From the NCBI GenBank assembly GCA_964638775.1, contig CAZWZH010000246.1:1-21687 (forward strand): DNA of 21,687 bases, written 5' to 3'. The notes below the pieces were generated by a model. It made no database searches and was not told where the DNA came from. It saw only the letters and a program-made list of their open reading frames with translations. Position numbers and translations under genes: made by a program. Position 1 is the stretch's first letter. The number at the start of each line of letters is the position of its first letter. The stretch comes from Azophilus sp964638775. GTDB lineage: Bacteria; Pseudomonadota; Gammaproteobacteria; Pseudomonadales; Azotimanducaceae. Positions 7,251-15,542 of the stretch are shown in pieces.

Positions 7251-7475
7251 ATGTAGACAATAGTTGAGTGGCAGCCCATCGATACGTTCGCGAAGGATGT
7301 GGAGTTGGTTCTGCTATCATGTGTGGAGCCGGACGGCGAAGAATCCGATGGCATGCCGACGGAAGATCACCCGCAATGGCGAACCATCGGGTTCAACGCG
7401 CAGGACGTGACCGGGTTTGATTCGTGGTGTATGGCCGGTTGGTGCTGGTCGCACGATCATTTCACCGATGAGTGA
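7251..7475 (+). pseudogene. Phage-type small gene with a stop at codon 2
   Basis: ATG at 7251 is followed at once by TAG. After that the frame is open to TGA 7473-7475 and reads TIVEWQPIDTFAKDVELVLL followed by 'CVEPDGEESDG' and 'GWCWSHDHFTDE'. The EWQPIxTxxKDxxxVLL opening is typical of small phage-encoded proteins that begin (M)xxWQPIETAPKDG, and acidic and tryptophan-rich tails are also typical of them. A GTG at 7299 could start a shorter 58-residue product, but with no clear ribosome binding site. I call it broken. It lies between the two inner copies of the terminal repeat and may be cargo of that small element. Confidence 0.45.
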
Positions 7476-7513
7476 GGGGTGCCGCGCCTGTGGTCAAAAC
7501 TCCCCGACGCGCT

Positions 7514-7525
7514 GGAGTTAAGTAA
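7514..7525 (+). repeat. Inner part of the right terminal repeat
   Basis: GGAGTTAAGTAA is a perfect inverted copy of 7228-7239 (TTACTTAACTCC). Together they bracket a 298-bp segment holding the broken phage-type gene. The last seven bases, TAAGTAA, recur at 9217-9223 on the other side of IS110-A. Confidence 0.45.
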
Positions 7526-7552
7526 GCAGTCCGCGGTAGGGGTTACCGCTCT

Positions 7553-7792
7553 GTCGCGCAGGGAACATGTGGAGGGCCTGACGTTTCCCTAGCGCTTCGT
7601 GTATACAAAGGTCGCGCCCGGTGCGAGGCCGACATTTTCGCTGGTGTCTATGCACCCGATAGTAAGCATGGCCCGGACCACGATCGACTTGGAGTCGCTG
7701 ACGGCGCGGCTTGCCCCAACCTCGAATGTAAGGGTGAATTTCCCGCCGCGGTTCACCGGGCACGACCGTAATGAATCTTCGGAGGTGGATCG
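7553..7792 (+). ncRNA. Putative IS110-A bridge RNA region (left end)
   Basis: IS110 recombinases use a bridge RNA transcribed from the non-coding end next to the transposase. This stretch is free of a plausible gene. It begins with a hairpin, AGGGAA (7560-7565) pairing with TTCCCT (7585-7590), as expected for the 5' stem-loop, and is followed by further short complementary segments (for example GTCG...CGAC near 7611-7633). The guide loops cannot be assigned without folding and covariation. The transposase ribosome binding site (GGAGGT, six bases before ATG) lies at its end. Confidence 0.35.
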
Positions 7793-9061
7793 ATGGGACG
7801 CAAGAAGCAGCAGGCGATGCAGGTAGTGCATCCAAACTGCGCAGGGATTGATGTCGGGAAGAGTTCGCACTACGTGTTGGTAGCCGAATCGGCGTTAGAG
7901 CGGCCCGTTCGATTGTTCGGCAGCTTCACGAAGGATCTGGAGGAAATGGCGACCTGGCTCCTGTCGTGCGGTGTGGACATCGTTGCATTAGAGGCGACGG
8001 GTGTGTACCGGATCCCGCTGTTCGAGGTGCTCGACCGGGCGGGTCTTAAGGTGCGGCTGATGGATGCGCGAGCGACGAAGCAGGTCAGCGGGCGAAAGAG
8101 CGACGTGCTCGACTGCCAATGAATCCGGGAACTGATGAGCTACGGGCTGCTCAAGGGCGCGTTCCGGCCGGCGGACCGCATCTGCGAGTTGCGTTCGCAC
8201 GTGCGGCAGCGCGCCCGGGCGGGACGCGACCGGGGCCGCTGCGTGCAGCACATGCAAAAGGCACTGACGGAGATGAACGTCCAATTGGACAATTTGCTGA
8301 GCAGATTCATGGGCATGACCGGCCAACTCATCCTCCGATCCATCGTGGCCGGGGAACGGGACGGCGCCGTGCTGGCCCGGTTCCGGCATCGAAACGTGAA
8401 GGCGGAGGAGACGACCATCGCGCGCAGCCTGCAGGGCACGTGGCGAGATGAGCACCTGTTTGCTCTGGAGCAGGCGCTGGAGCGCTACGACCTGGTGACG
8501 CGTCAGATCGAGCGGGCCGAGGCGCGGATCGACGAGGTGATCGAGACGATCTCGGGCGGCGTCGACGAGTCGGCGATCGAGTTACTGGCCAAACCCGCCG
8601 CCAAGCTGCCGGAACGTCGCCGACAACTGGCTCTGCGGGCCATGCTCGGTGTGGACCTGACCGCGATCCCCACCATCGGCGTCGAGACCGCACTGGCAAT
8701 CGCCTCGGAGATCGGAACGGACCTGTCTCGCTTTCCCAGCGTGGCTCATTTCTGTTCCTGGCTGACGCTGGTGCCTGGCACCCGGATCAGCGGCGGAAAG
8801 CAGATCCGAGGACCGCAGCAGAAGCGCTTCAACCGTGCGGGACAGGCGTTCCGCAATGCGGCTGCCACCGCGCGCAACAGCAAGAGCTACATCGGCGCCT
8901 GCCACCGGGCGCGGCTACGGCGCCTCGATGCGGGGCGCGCAGTCAAGGCGACGGCCCACCAAATGGCGCGGCTCGTCTACGCCGTGCTGACACGCGGCGA
9001 GGAATACGTCGCGCGCGAAATGGCCGAATACGAGGCGGAGCGCCGGGACCGTCAGGTCTGA
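7793..9061 (+). pseudogene. IS110-family transposase, interrupted by one TGA
   Basis: The frame encodes 422 residues with a single internal stop, TGA at 8120-8122. The context is DVLDCQ-stop-IRELMSYGLL, where family members have Trp (TGG to TGA, one base). Everything else is in one frame. The RuvC-like DEDD domain shows Asp20 (AGIDVGK), Glu67 (ALEATGVY), Asp104 and Asp107 (RKSDVLD). The C-terminal transposase_20 domain shows TIGVETALAIASEIG and the Ser-containing RISGGKQIRGP. The start ATG has GGAGGT six bases before it. Unless the TGA is read through, the product is a 109-residue stub; a restart at 8135 would give only the C-terminal 308 residues. The insertion is therefore probably immobile unless helped by another copy. 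Confidence 0.8.
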
Positions 9062-9198
9062 CACCTTCAGCGTCAGGCCAGGCGCTACAACCTGCACCTT
9101 GTCGAGGCCGCCGCTTGATCCGTGGATCTACGGGTTCGGTCGATTTGCATTTGATCTCGGAGGAGTGTGACTAGAAATATACCTTTATATTCAATAGT

Positions 9199-9557
9199 TT
9201 AGTGGTATGTTCCATGTAAGTAATTCCCTAATTTTACCCGTCCCAAGACGTGCTTGATGCTGCGGGGATGGACCGACATGCCGAAGCGATCGCTCGCGAT
9301 CCCCACCAGTTCGGCGGTGGTCGTGGCCGCCCAAGCCAGCGAATACCAAGCATTCAGCCAAGCAAAAAAACGTTTTTGCGCGCACCGGCGAGTTCCCGTG
9401 CCGTAGCTGACAGTGTATCCGCCGGCTCGGTCGCCAAGAGGCCCGAAACGGATGCGAAGCCCCTGGGAATCTTCGCCCGGCGGCGCAGAAACTGTGCGTT
9501 CAACAGGCCGACGCATTCGGCCAGCAACGCGCGAACCAGGCCTGCCGTTCCAATCAT
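9199..9557 (-). pseudogene. Small gene coupled to the TadG-like gene, frameshifted and 3' truncated
   Basis: ATG 9557 overlaps the tadG-like stop as ATGA, the mark of translational coupling. The first frame reads MIGTAGLVRALLAECVGLLN and 'PRGFASVSGLLATEPADTLS' before hitting TGA just after a run AAAAACGTTTTTTT (minus strand). One extra A in that run joins it to the next frame, which reads FFAWLNAWYSLAWAATTTAE followed by 'RFGMSVHPRSIKHVLGR', giving a continuous product of about 120 residues. Similarity to anything protein-like ends at VLGR, where the 9217-9228 repeat begins, so the 3' end seems cut off by the mobile element. I do not recognise the family. Confidence 0.45.
9217..9228 (+). repeat. 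Outer part of the split right terminal repeat
   Basis: TAAGTAATTCCC is the reverse complement of 7223-7234. It supplies the TTCCC end missing from the copy at 7514-7525 and shares TAAGTAA with it, consistent with one 17-bp repeat disrupted by IS110-A. Confidence 0.4.
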
Positions 9558-12358
9558 TGTTCGCTTAGAAACCGCAGGTTGCGGCGAACGACGAACAGCT
9601 TGTGGAATGCCGCCTTAAGAGACGTCGCATCGGGGGTGACGAGTACGTCCGTGCTGCCCGAATTGCCGCCGGCGGCATCGACACAGCGTTCAAGCGCATT
9701 GATTGCGTGGGAATGCGAACGTTTCCCGATGTAGATCGCATTGATGCGTACGCCGCGCTTGCCGGCGATTCTGCAGGATTGCAGAAACCAGTCGTTGAGA
9801 CGGTTGTACAGGTAGTACGTCAGCCGATTATTGTCGGCGTTGGAAGGTGCCGCCACCATGTTGAACGGTGCGACATCCGCAACCGGCGGCAGCGGTTTCG
9901 CGGGCGTCGTTGTCGAGTCGCCCACATAGACCCGGTCGTTGATGCGGCCGTACGGGCCGAATATGGAATTGGGGGCGCAGAAATGCCCCGTCTGCATGGG
10001 ACGCCGCTGGAAGCCGAATTCGTTGTCCTGATTCATCAATTCATCGGTAACGCTGGCATCGAGGCCGCGAAAGAGCTGCCAGGGCGTCAACTTCTCCAGC
10101 ACCGCCTCGCGGAGGCCGCGGCGCGCGGCGGTGTCCGACAACGGGTCTAGAATTCGAAAGGCGTCGAGAACGTCAGCCATGCGCGACCCACCGAACTTCC
10201 CCTTGTTTAGATAGGCGTCGAATTGGCTGTTGAAGTCGGAGCGGCGGGCTTTGGCCGAGACGCTGTGATACTTCTCAAGGCTGTCTTTCGCTTTGTCGCA
10301 AACCGGATCCTTGGCGGCCCATTCCGGGTTACGCTTGACAAATTTGCCCCCCTGAAACACGAAATGCGGACTCCGAAGCCTGGAGCCGGTTACGTAGCCG
10401 GGAAAGTTTGCGCCATCCGAGACGATGACGATAGACTTTTTCAGGTTGCTGTCGCAACGGCTGTCCGCTTCGCCGAGGGCGCAGGGCACGCCGGGTCGTA
10501 CGGTGCCCTGCAGATCTCGTATCTGCCAGACCCGCTGCCAAAGCGGCGACAGCGTGCGCATTCCCCATACGACCCCGAGATGGAGATAGGTTGCGCCCAC
10601 GGTGGCGGTGGCATATGACGGCGAGCAGCGGGGGAACAGGCAGGACGTCTTCAGTTGATTCACCGCCTGACGCACATCGGATAGACTTTCGGTCAACGGG
10701 GTAATGGGCGCGCTCGGGCAGAACGTAGCGCCGCCCCCGCTGCCCGGCATGGACCAATCGTTGTCCGCCACGGTAATGCTGTCTTTCAGAGCAATTGTTT
10801 TTGTTGTTGTGGGTGAGGTACTGACGTACACGAACGGTTGCGCTGGTGCCTCTACCAGCGTCGCCATCACCGTTTGCAGCCGATGGTCGGCATTGCCTCC
10901 GATTCTGGCGTCCGGCCAGGAATAGGCAGTGAAGAGCGAGTTCGGGTCGCCCGCGTCCGGCGGCGCATCGGAAAGGTGCAATGGCGTTGTGGCAGCAAGC
11001 GCTGTAGACCCCGCCGACCAGCCCGCGACCGTTTTCGTGGCTGGCCAGTTGGCGGTGCGGGTGGGGCTCCAACCTGCTGGTCTGGCGTCTTCGCTCCAAT
11101 AGGCACCCCAGCGGGCCATGAGGCATCCGTTCCAGAAATCCGCGCCGTTGACGTTCCAAGTGCCGAGTTTCGGCACTTGGTCTGAGACATCCAGCGTCAT
11201 GTCCTTGCGCAGATTCCAGTCCGTATTGTCGAGCAGTTTTTTCGGCAGGCTCAGTTTGCGCAATGGGCCGAGATCGTTGCCGACGCCGTACTGGTGGAAA
11301 CTGTCAACCCAGTGGCCCCAGCCGTTGGCCGCCGCACTCCGCGCGGTGCTTAGCGTGTCGCCGATGGTCTTGCCCTGCCCTGGCGCGCCGGCCAGCATGC
11401 GGACATAGCGTTCCTTGGCGGCAGTGCGACCGTTGGCGGCGGGCGGGCCGTTCGTTGCGGTGTCCGCCACGTTGACCGCGGAGACGAAGGGCACCACGGA
11501 CACCAGCAGGCTCCCAGGCGTGGTGCTGGACGCCGCCTGCATGGCATCGACCACAGATTGCATGGCGGATTTCAACCCGTCAATCTTTGCGATCTGGACG
11601 TTGGAAGTGCCGCTGCGAATTTTCTCCGTCATGGAATGGGAAAGGTCGAGCGCGACGGCGACCTCGTAGCGATCGAAATCAAGCTTGACCCGATGCAACA
11701 CCTTCGAACGTTTCCCCGTGTTCCCGCTCGTGGCGTTGTCGCCCAGGTTCCAGAGATCGGTGAAGATGTACGTGCCCGCGAGAGCAATCTTTGTGATTCC
11801 CGTGGCGGTGTCGTGGGTAACGGTTACGTCGTGGGCACTCACCTTGAGGCCGGGCATCCCGCCTTGGGCGAATGCGGCGACCCGCTCGGCAATTTCAAGG
11901 TTGGACTGGGCGTTACCGGCGCCGCTCAGCAGCGGAGCAGCCGAGGAGATGGCGGCACGCACCGCGGCGCGCACCTCCTCCCACTGCGCCTCCCGCCAGG
12001 CGTAGTTCGACATGAGCGAACCCACCGACGCCATGGCCATCAGTGCCAAGGCGCCACCGACCAACATGCCGCCGCCGGACCGGGAGCGAATGAAGTTTGG
12101 GGCGGACTTGCGCCGTGAGTTGGCATCCTTGCCGGTTGACGACGCGGTGAACCCGGGGCGAGCGTGTTTTCGGTGTGTCCCCGCGTTCGGGTCGCCCAGC
12201 AAATTCGTGCCCCGAGCGACCCGACTCCGCAGGGCGCCCGCAACCAGTCGCTTCATTAGGTTAGTCAGTGGCAATTCGTTCACGTGGCAATACCCAGTTA
12301 TCTGGAAAAACCGTAAACCGGTGCGCTCTGTATTCACTTGAAAACCTGATTCGCGCAT
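9554..12358 (-). CDS. TadG-like protein with von Willebrand factor A domain
   Basis: The product has 934 residues. A basic N-terminal region is followed by one hydrophobic segment at about 97-117 (GGGMLVGGALALMAMASVG), so the bulk is periplasmic or surface-exposed. The next part resembles the TadE/TadG pilin-like stalk (WREAQWEEVRAAVRAAISSA). A vWA domain starts near 229 with the metal-ion MIDAS motif DLSHS (238-242). Its later elements are split by a long insert rich in Trp, Pro and Thr. 'KKSIVIVSDGANFPG' provides the second vWA strand and the C-terminus ends in a conserved-looking 'SLKAAFHKLFVVRRNLRFLS'. TadG proteins belong to tight-adherence pilus clusters, but no other tad gene is here. 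The start at 12358 has AAGG upstream; ATG 12256 (MKRLVAG) is the other candidate. The gene is bracketed by two IS110 elements. Confidence 0.75.
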   Translation of the reverse strand: MRESGFQVNTERTGLRFFQITGYCHVNELPLTNLMKRLVAGALRSRVARGTNLLGDPNAGTHRKHARPGFTASSTGKDANSRRKSAPNFIRSRSGGGMLVGGALALMAMASVGSLMSNYAWREAQWEEVRAAVRAAISSAAPLLSGAGNAQSNLEIAERVAAFAQGGMPGLKVSAHDVTVTHDTATGITKIALAGTYIFTDLWNLGDNATSGNTGKRSKVLHRVKLDFDRYEVAVALDLSHSMTEKIRSGTSNVQIAKIDGLKSAMQSVVDAMQAASSTTPGSLLVSVVPFVSAVNVADTATNGPPAANGRTAAKERYVRMLAGAPGQGKTIGDTLSTARSAAANGWGHWVDSFHQYGVGNDLGPLRKLSLPKKLLDNTDWNLRKDMTLDVSDQVPKLGTWNVNGADFWNGCLMARWGAYWSEDARPAGWSPTRTANWPATKTVAGWSAGSTALAATTPLHLSDAPPDAGDPNSLFTAYSWPDARIGGNADHRLQTVMATLVEAPAQPFVYVSTSPTTTKTIALKDSITVADNDWSMPGSGGGATFCPSAPITPLTESLSDVRQAVNQLKTSCLFPRCSPSYATATVGATYLHLGVVWGMRTLSPLWQRVWQIRDLQGTVRPGVPCALGEADSRCDSNLKKSIVIVSDGANFPGYVTGSRLRSPHFVFQGGKFVKRNPEWAAKDPVCDKAKDSLEKYHSVSAKARRSDFNSQFDAYLNKGKFGGSRMADVLDAFRILDPLSDTAARRGLREAVLEKLTPWQLFRGLDASVTDELMNQDNEFGFQRRPMQTGHFCAPNSIFGPYGRINDRVYVGDSTTTPAKPLPPVADVAPFNMVAAPSNADNNRLTYYLYNRLNDWFLQSCRIAGKRGVRINAIYIGKRSHSHAINALERCVDAAGGNSGSTDVLVTPDATSLKAAFHKLFVVRRNLRFLSEQ

Positions 12359-12429
12359 CTGCGGTCTACCTTAGCGGGCAGCAGTTGCAATCGGCACATT
12401 CGTGCGCCGATCACTAGGCCGATGGCCTG

Positions 12430-12690
12430 TACATCATAAAGACGCTTTGGGAAATGTTGAAAAAGTCGGATCCCCAGAGCACCAGGCCGCCGAACAGGCT
12501 TCGGTCGGAATGATAGCAGGTATCGACCGGCACCCACCAATCTCTCTCGTGGAATCCGCCGGATAACGCATCCCCGCCTACGAAGCCGCGTGGGGCCAAA
12601 ACGAGAACTGCTGGCTTCGGCGGTACTTCGGGCGGCACTCCCTTGACAAGATGGATGCTCACGCCCGGCATCCAGGTCAAGGTTTCGCAT
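12430..12690 (+). ncRNA. Putative IS110-B bridge RNA region (left end)
   Basis: This gene-free stretch is directly upstream of the second transposase, where IS110 elements encode the bridge RNA. Short hairpins are visible, for example CCGAA-CAGGC-TTCGG at 12490-12504. Minus-strand open frames here have no domain-like features. The assignment rests on position and family knowledge. Confidence 0.3.
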
Positions 12691-12727
12691 TGGACGATCG
12701 GAGATCAATTATGCGGCTTATGTCGGC

Positions 12728-13870
12728 TTGGACGTGCACAAGGACACCATCGCGGTGGCGGTGGCACCGGCGGGCCGGGAGTCGCCCACGAATTATGGGG
12801 AGTTGGCCAATACCCCGACGGCGATTGGCAAGCCCCCGGACAAGCTGGCCCGCCGGTACGACGGCGAGGTGATTCAGTTCTGCTATGAGGCGGGCCCATG
12901 CGGTTACGAGGTGTACCGTCAACTGAAGGGGTTGGGTTTCGATTGCGCGGTGGTGGCGCCGTCACGGATCCCGAAGGCGCCGGGCGCGCGGATCAAGACG
13001 GATCGGCGGGATGCCTGCAAGCTGGCGCGGTTGTTGCGCAGTGGGGAGCTGACCTCGGTGTGGGTTCCGGACGAGGAGCAGGAGGCGATGCGGGACCTGG
13101 TTCGGGCGCGGGCGGATTTCAAGCACGCCGAGCGCAAGGCGCGCCAGCAACTGGGCGCGTTTCTGCTGTGCCATGGCCGGGTTTGGTCGCGCAGTTGCTG
13201 GACGCAGGCCCACTTTGCGTGGCCGGACGGCCAGCGCTTCGAGCGGGACTGGCAGGAACGGGCGTTTCGGGAATACCTGGATGGCGTGCGCGCCGCGAGC
13301 GATCGGGTATCGGCGTTGACGAAGCAGTTGCATGAGGCGTTGGCGAGTTGGTCGATGGCGCCGGTGGTGCGCTCGCTGATGGCGTTGCGCGGCGTGGATG
13401 TGATCACGGCGATGACGGTGCTCTCCGAGTTGGGGGATGTCAGCCCTTTCGATGAGCCGCGGCAGTTGATGGCCTATCTGGGGCTGGTGCCGAGCGAACA
13501 CAGTTCCGGATCGCGGCGCCGCCAAGGCGGGATCACCCGGACGGGCAATCGCCATGTCCTGCGCCTGCTGGTGGAATTGGCCTGGTGTTACCGGTTCCCG
13601 GCGCGGCGCACGGCGTATCTCAAACGCAAGGCGTCCGCGGCATCGGATGAGGCCAAGGCGATCGCCTGGAAGGCACAGCGCCGCTTGTGCGGCCGTTATC
13701 GGCACCTGCTAAAGGCGGGCAAGAACAGCAAGCAAGCGAATGTTGCCGTGGCGCGCGAGCTGAGCGGCTTTGTCTGGGAAATCGTGCGACGCGAGATGCC
13801 CCGAATTCTACCGGCTGCGGGCTGCGGCAGTGACTCGCCGCGAGGCGATGACGCCCTCGACATCGGATAA
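12728..13870 (+). CDS. IS110-family transposase B
   Basis: About 380 residues are open from TTG 12728. The RuvC-like DEDD domain has Asp in LDVHKDT, Glu in CYEAGPCGYE and Asp-Asp in KTDRRDACKLA. The C-terminal transposase_20 domain has RGVDVITAMTVLSELG then YLGLVPSEHSSGSRRRQGG with the catalytic Ser region and GNRHVLRLLVELAW. Codons upstream are in frame and read SEINYAAYVGLDVHKD, the normal beginning of this family, but no ATG precedes them. The context gacgatCggag would become ATG-GAG if one C were removed, so the true start may have been lost by a one-base insertion. ATG 12711, with GGAG at the right distance, lies in another frame. Whether the protein is made therefore depends on the TTG or a rare start. 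All catalytic residues are present. Confidence 0.75.
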   Translation: MDVHKDTIAVAVAPAGRESPTNYGELANTPTAIGKPPDKLARRYDGEVIQFCYEAGPCGYEVYRQLKGLGFDCAVVAPSRIPKAPGARIKTDRRDACKLARLLRSGELTSVWVPDEEQEAMRDLVRARADFKHAERKARQQLGAFLLCHGRVWSRSCWTQAHFAWPDGQRFERDWQERAFREYLDGVRAASDRVSALTKQLHEALASWSMAPVVRSLMALRGVDVITAMTVLSELGDVSPFDEPRQLMAYLGLVPSEHSSGSRRRQGGITRTGNRHVLRLLVELAWCYRFPARRTAYLKRKASAASDEAKAIAWKAQRRLCGRYRHLLKAGKNSKQANVAVARELSGFVWEIVRREMPRILPAAGCGSDSPRGDDALDIG

Positions 13871-14380
13871 GGAGGAGGTCTGGGCGTGTTGAGTCAGGGC
13901 AGGATCGGGCCGGTGTGGAGAACCCTTGTTCGGGCTATAACGTGCCGGCGGTACGATTCCGGAACGGGCGTTTCGGCCGGTGATCCTTGCCACTAGAGAA
14001 AGGCCAGCTCCGCGACGTAGTGAAGTCCGGTCGGTACCCAATCCACGCATATCAGCATGATCCACCGTCGCGATCAGCCCGGCCTTGTCCTGACCCAACA
14101 CGCCGATCTCCATGACCCGGATATCGCGGTTCGAGACAGCTCGAACCGGTGCGAGAGTGCCGTGGATATGTGGACGAGTCCTTACGGACCGGCGCACGCC
14201 CTTCGGGCCGTGTGGACAACCCGTGGACAACGCTGGCGCGTTGCCCACCGCCTGACCACCCTCGTGCGCCTCTCGCCCACAAATCCAACGCGCCGACAAC
14301 AAGTTTTTTCAATCCGGAGAAGAGCGCGTGAGGAAATTCCTTGAGGGGGGTTGACAGGTCAAAACATATCAGCCCGTGTC
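13871..14380. other. Gene-poor stretch between IS110-B and the AveC-like gene
   Basis: I see no supported gene. The first 100 or so bases are probably the IS110-B right end. The rest shows open frames on both strands without recognisable domains. GTGGACAAC occurs twice, at 14212-14220 and 14223-14231. It is likely remnant sequence of an older mobile element. Confidence 0.35.
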
Positions 14381-14425
14381 TTGATAAGCGGGACTCAATG
14401 GGCTAAATTCTTAATTTGGTATACT
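14381..14425 (+). promoter_or_regulatory. Promoter region of the AveC-like operon
   Basis: Two overlapping possibilities are visible. One is TTGATA (14381-14386), a 17-base spacer, and TAAATT (14404-14409). The other is an extended -10, TGgTATACT (14417-14425), which does not need a good -35. The start codon is 38 bases after the second box. The GTATACTA core also occurs in the divergent promoter near 19335, suggesting similar control of the two transcription units. Confidence 0.45.
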
Positions 14426-14462
14426 AATAATCAGGTTCCTGCCGGTCCAACAGGAGTCACGA

Positions 14463-15497
14463 ATGGCCATAGCGACAACTGCCGCGCCGCTGCCGATCGA
14501 AGGCAGGCGCACCGAACCGATCTACATCTGGTCCACCATCGGCATTCTGTTCATGCTGCTGTGGGCGTATGTTTTCGGTAGCTGGATCCTTTCCGACCAG
14601 TTCGTGCCCACCTACCCGGGCACGGACGTCATGCCGGGGTACACGGCGTTTCTCGCGGTCTTGTTTCAGATAACGAACGTTTTGCTCGCCGTCGGCGTCA
14701 TGGCCTACTGCATTCGCACCTGCCGCCGCGAAGGCCGCATCACCGTGGCGCTGCTGTTCGCGCTGGCCTGGATTGCCACCCTCTGGCAAGACCCGGCGGG
14801 CAACTATTTCCGCCTGGTCTTCACCTACAACTCGCACATGATCAACTTCGGCAGTTGGGCGCTGTTCATTCCGGGCTGGGTGATGCCGCGCGGCAACCTG
14901 ATCGCCGAGCCCATTATCTTTCTCGCCGGCGCCTATATCTCGATCATCCCCCTGCAATGCTGGTTCATGGCCTGGACCATGCGCAAGGCCAAGGCGCGCT
15001 GGCCGGGCATCACCACCCTGGGTCTGGTGGGCGTGTGCTTCTTCTTCGGCTTCCTGACCGACCTCATCATCGAGGGCGCCTGGGTGCGCATGGGGCTCTA
15101 TGTGTTCAGCGGCACCATCCACTCCCTGTCGCTGTTCGGCGGCGAGTGGTATCAGTTCCCGCTCTATAACAGCGTGTTCTGGGGCGGCACCCTGACGGTA
15201 GCCGCCTGCCTCTGGTACTTCCGCAACGACAAGGGGCAGACCTTCGTCGAGGTGGGCAGTGAGAAGATCGCCTCGCCCGTGCGGCGCAACTTCCTGCGCT
15301 TTGCCGGCATCGCCGCAGTGTTGAACATCGCCTACCTTCTTTACAACATCGCCATGGGCATCGTCTCGTTTCAGATGGACGCGACGCCCGATCTGCCGAG
15401 TTACCTAACCAACGGTATCTGCGGCGAAGGCACGCCCTATCCCTGTCCGGGTCCCGAAGTGCATGTGCCACTGCCGGAGTCCGGCCCGCTGCAGTAG
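14463..15497 (+). CDS. AveC-family (spirocyclase-like) integral membrane protein
   Basis: The 344-residue protein has about seven membrane spans (roughly 20-42, 60-84, 93-109, 147-170, 182-203, 236-253, 277-300). Conserved polar motifs lie at the membrane edges: WQDP (108-111), NFGSW (128-132), the Asp200/Glu204 pair in DLIIEGAW, and GGEWYQFPLY (226-235). These match the AveC family, named for the avermectin spirocyclase but common in mycobacteria and proteobacteria near SDRs and amidohydrolases, where the substrate is unknown. AGGAG lies six bases before the ATG. The Cys-rich, Pro-rich tail (CGEGTPYPCPGP) is probably exposed. It is first in a two-gene unit with the binding protein 45 bases downstream. 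The true reaction cannot be inferred from sequence. Confidence 0.75.
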   Translation: MAIATTAAPLPIEGRRTEPIYIWSTIGILFMLLWAYVFGSWILSDQFVPTYPGTDVMPGYTAFLAVLFQITNVLLAVGVMAYCIRTCRREGRITVALLFALAWIATLWQDPAGNYFRLVFTYNSHMINFGSWALFIPGWVMPRGNLIAEPIIFLAGAYISIIPLQCWFMAWTMRKAKARWPGITTLGLVGVCFFFGFLTDLIIEGAWVRMGLYVFSGTIHSLSLFGGEWYQFPLYNSVFWGGTLTVAACLWYFRNDKGQTFVEVGSEKIASPVRRNFLRFAGIAAVLNIAYLLYNIAMGIVSFQMDATPDLPSYLTNGICGEGTPYPCPGPEVHVPLPESGPLQ

Positions 15498-15542
15498 CGT
15501 CGAGGCTGAGCAACCTCCTCGGGAATCGATTGGGATGCGCCC

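Larger units (their letters stand above)
7526..9216 (+). mobile_element. IS110-family element A (limits inferred)
   Basis: The segment contains a long untranslated left end (7526-7792), an IS110-type transposase frame (7793-9061) and a right end of about 155 bases. That layout is the IS110 subgroup norm, with the bridge RNA in the left end and no terminal inverted repeats. The limits are set where the 17-bp repeat is split, with TAAGTAA on both sides. IS110 elements normally duplicate only a core dinucleotide, so the exact ends may lie a few bases inside these limits. Confidence 0.5.
12400..13990 (+). mobile_element. IS110-family element B (limits approximate)
   Basis: An IS110-type transposase (12728-13870) is preceded by about 300 bases of non-coding sequence and followed by a short right end. 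No terminal repeats or duplicated flank were identified, so both limits are estimates. It lies in the same orientation as IS110-A but is a different, more diverged member: the two proteins share only the family motifs. Confidence 0.45.

Noticed and set aside
14212..14231. Two GTGGACAAC repeats resembling DnaA boxes
   Set aside because: They differ from the DnaA consensus at a key position, there are only two, and no AT-rich unwinding region or replication gene is near.
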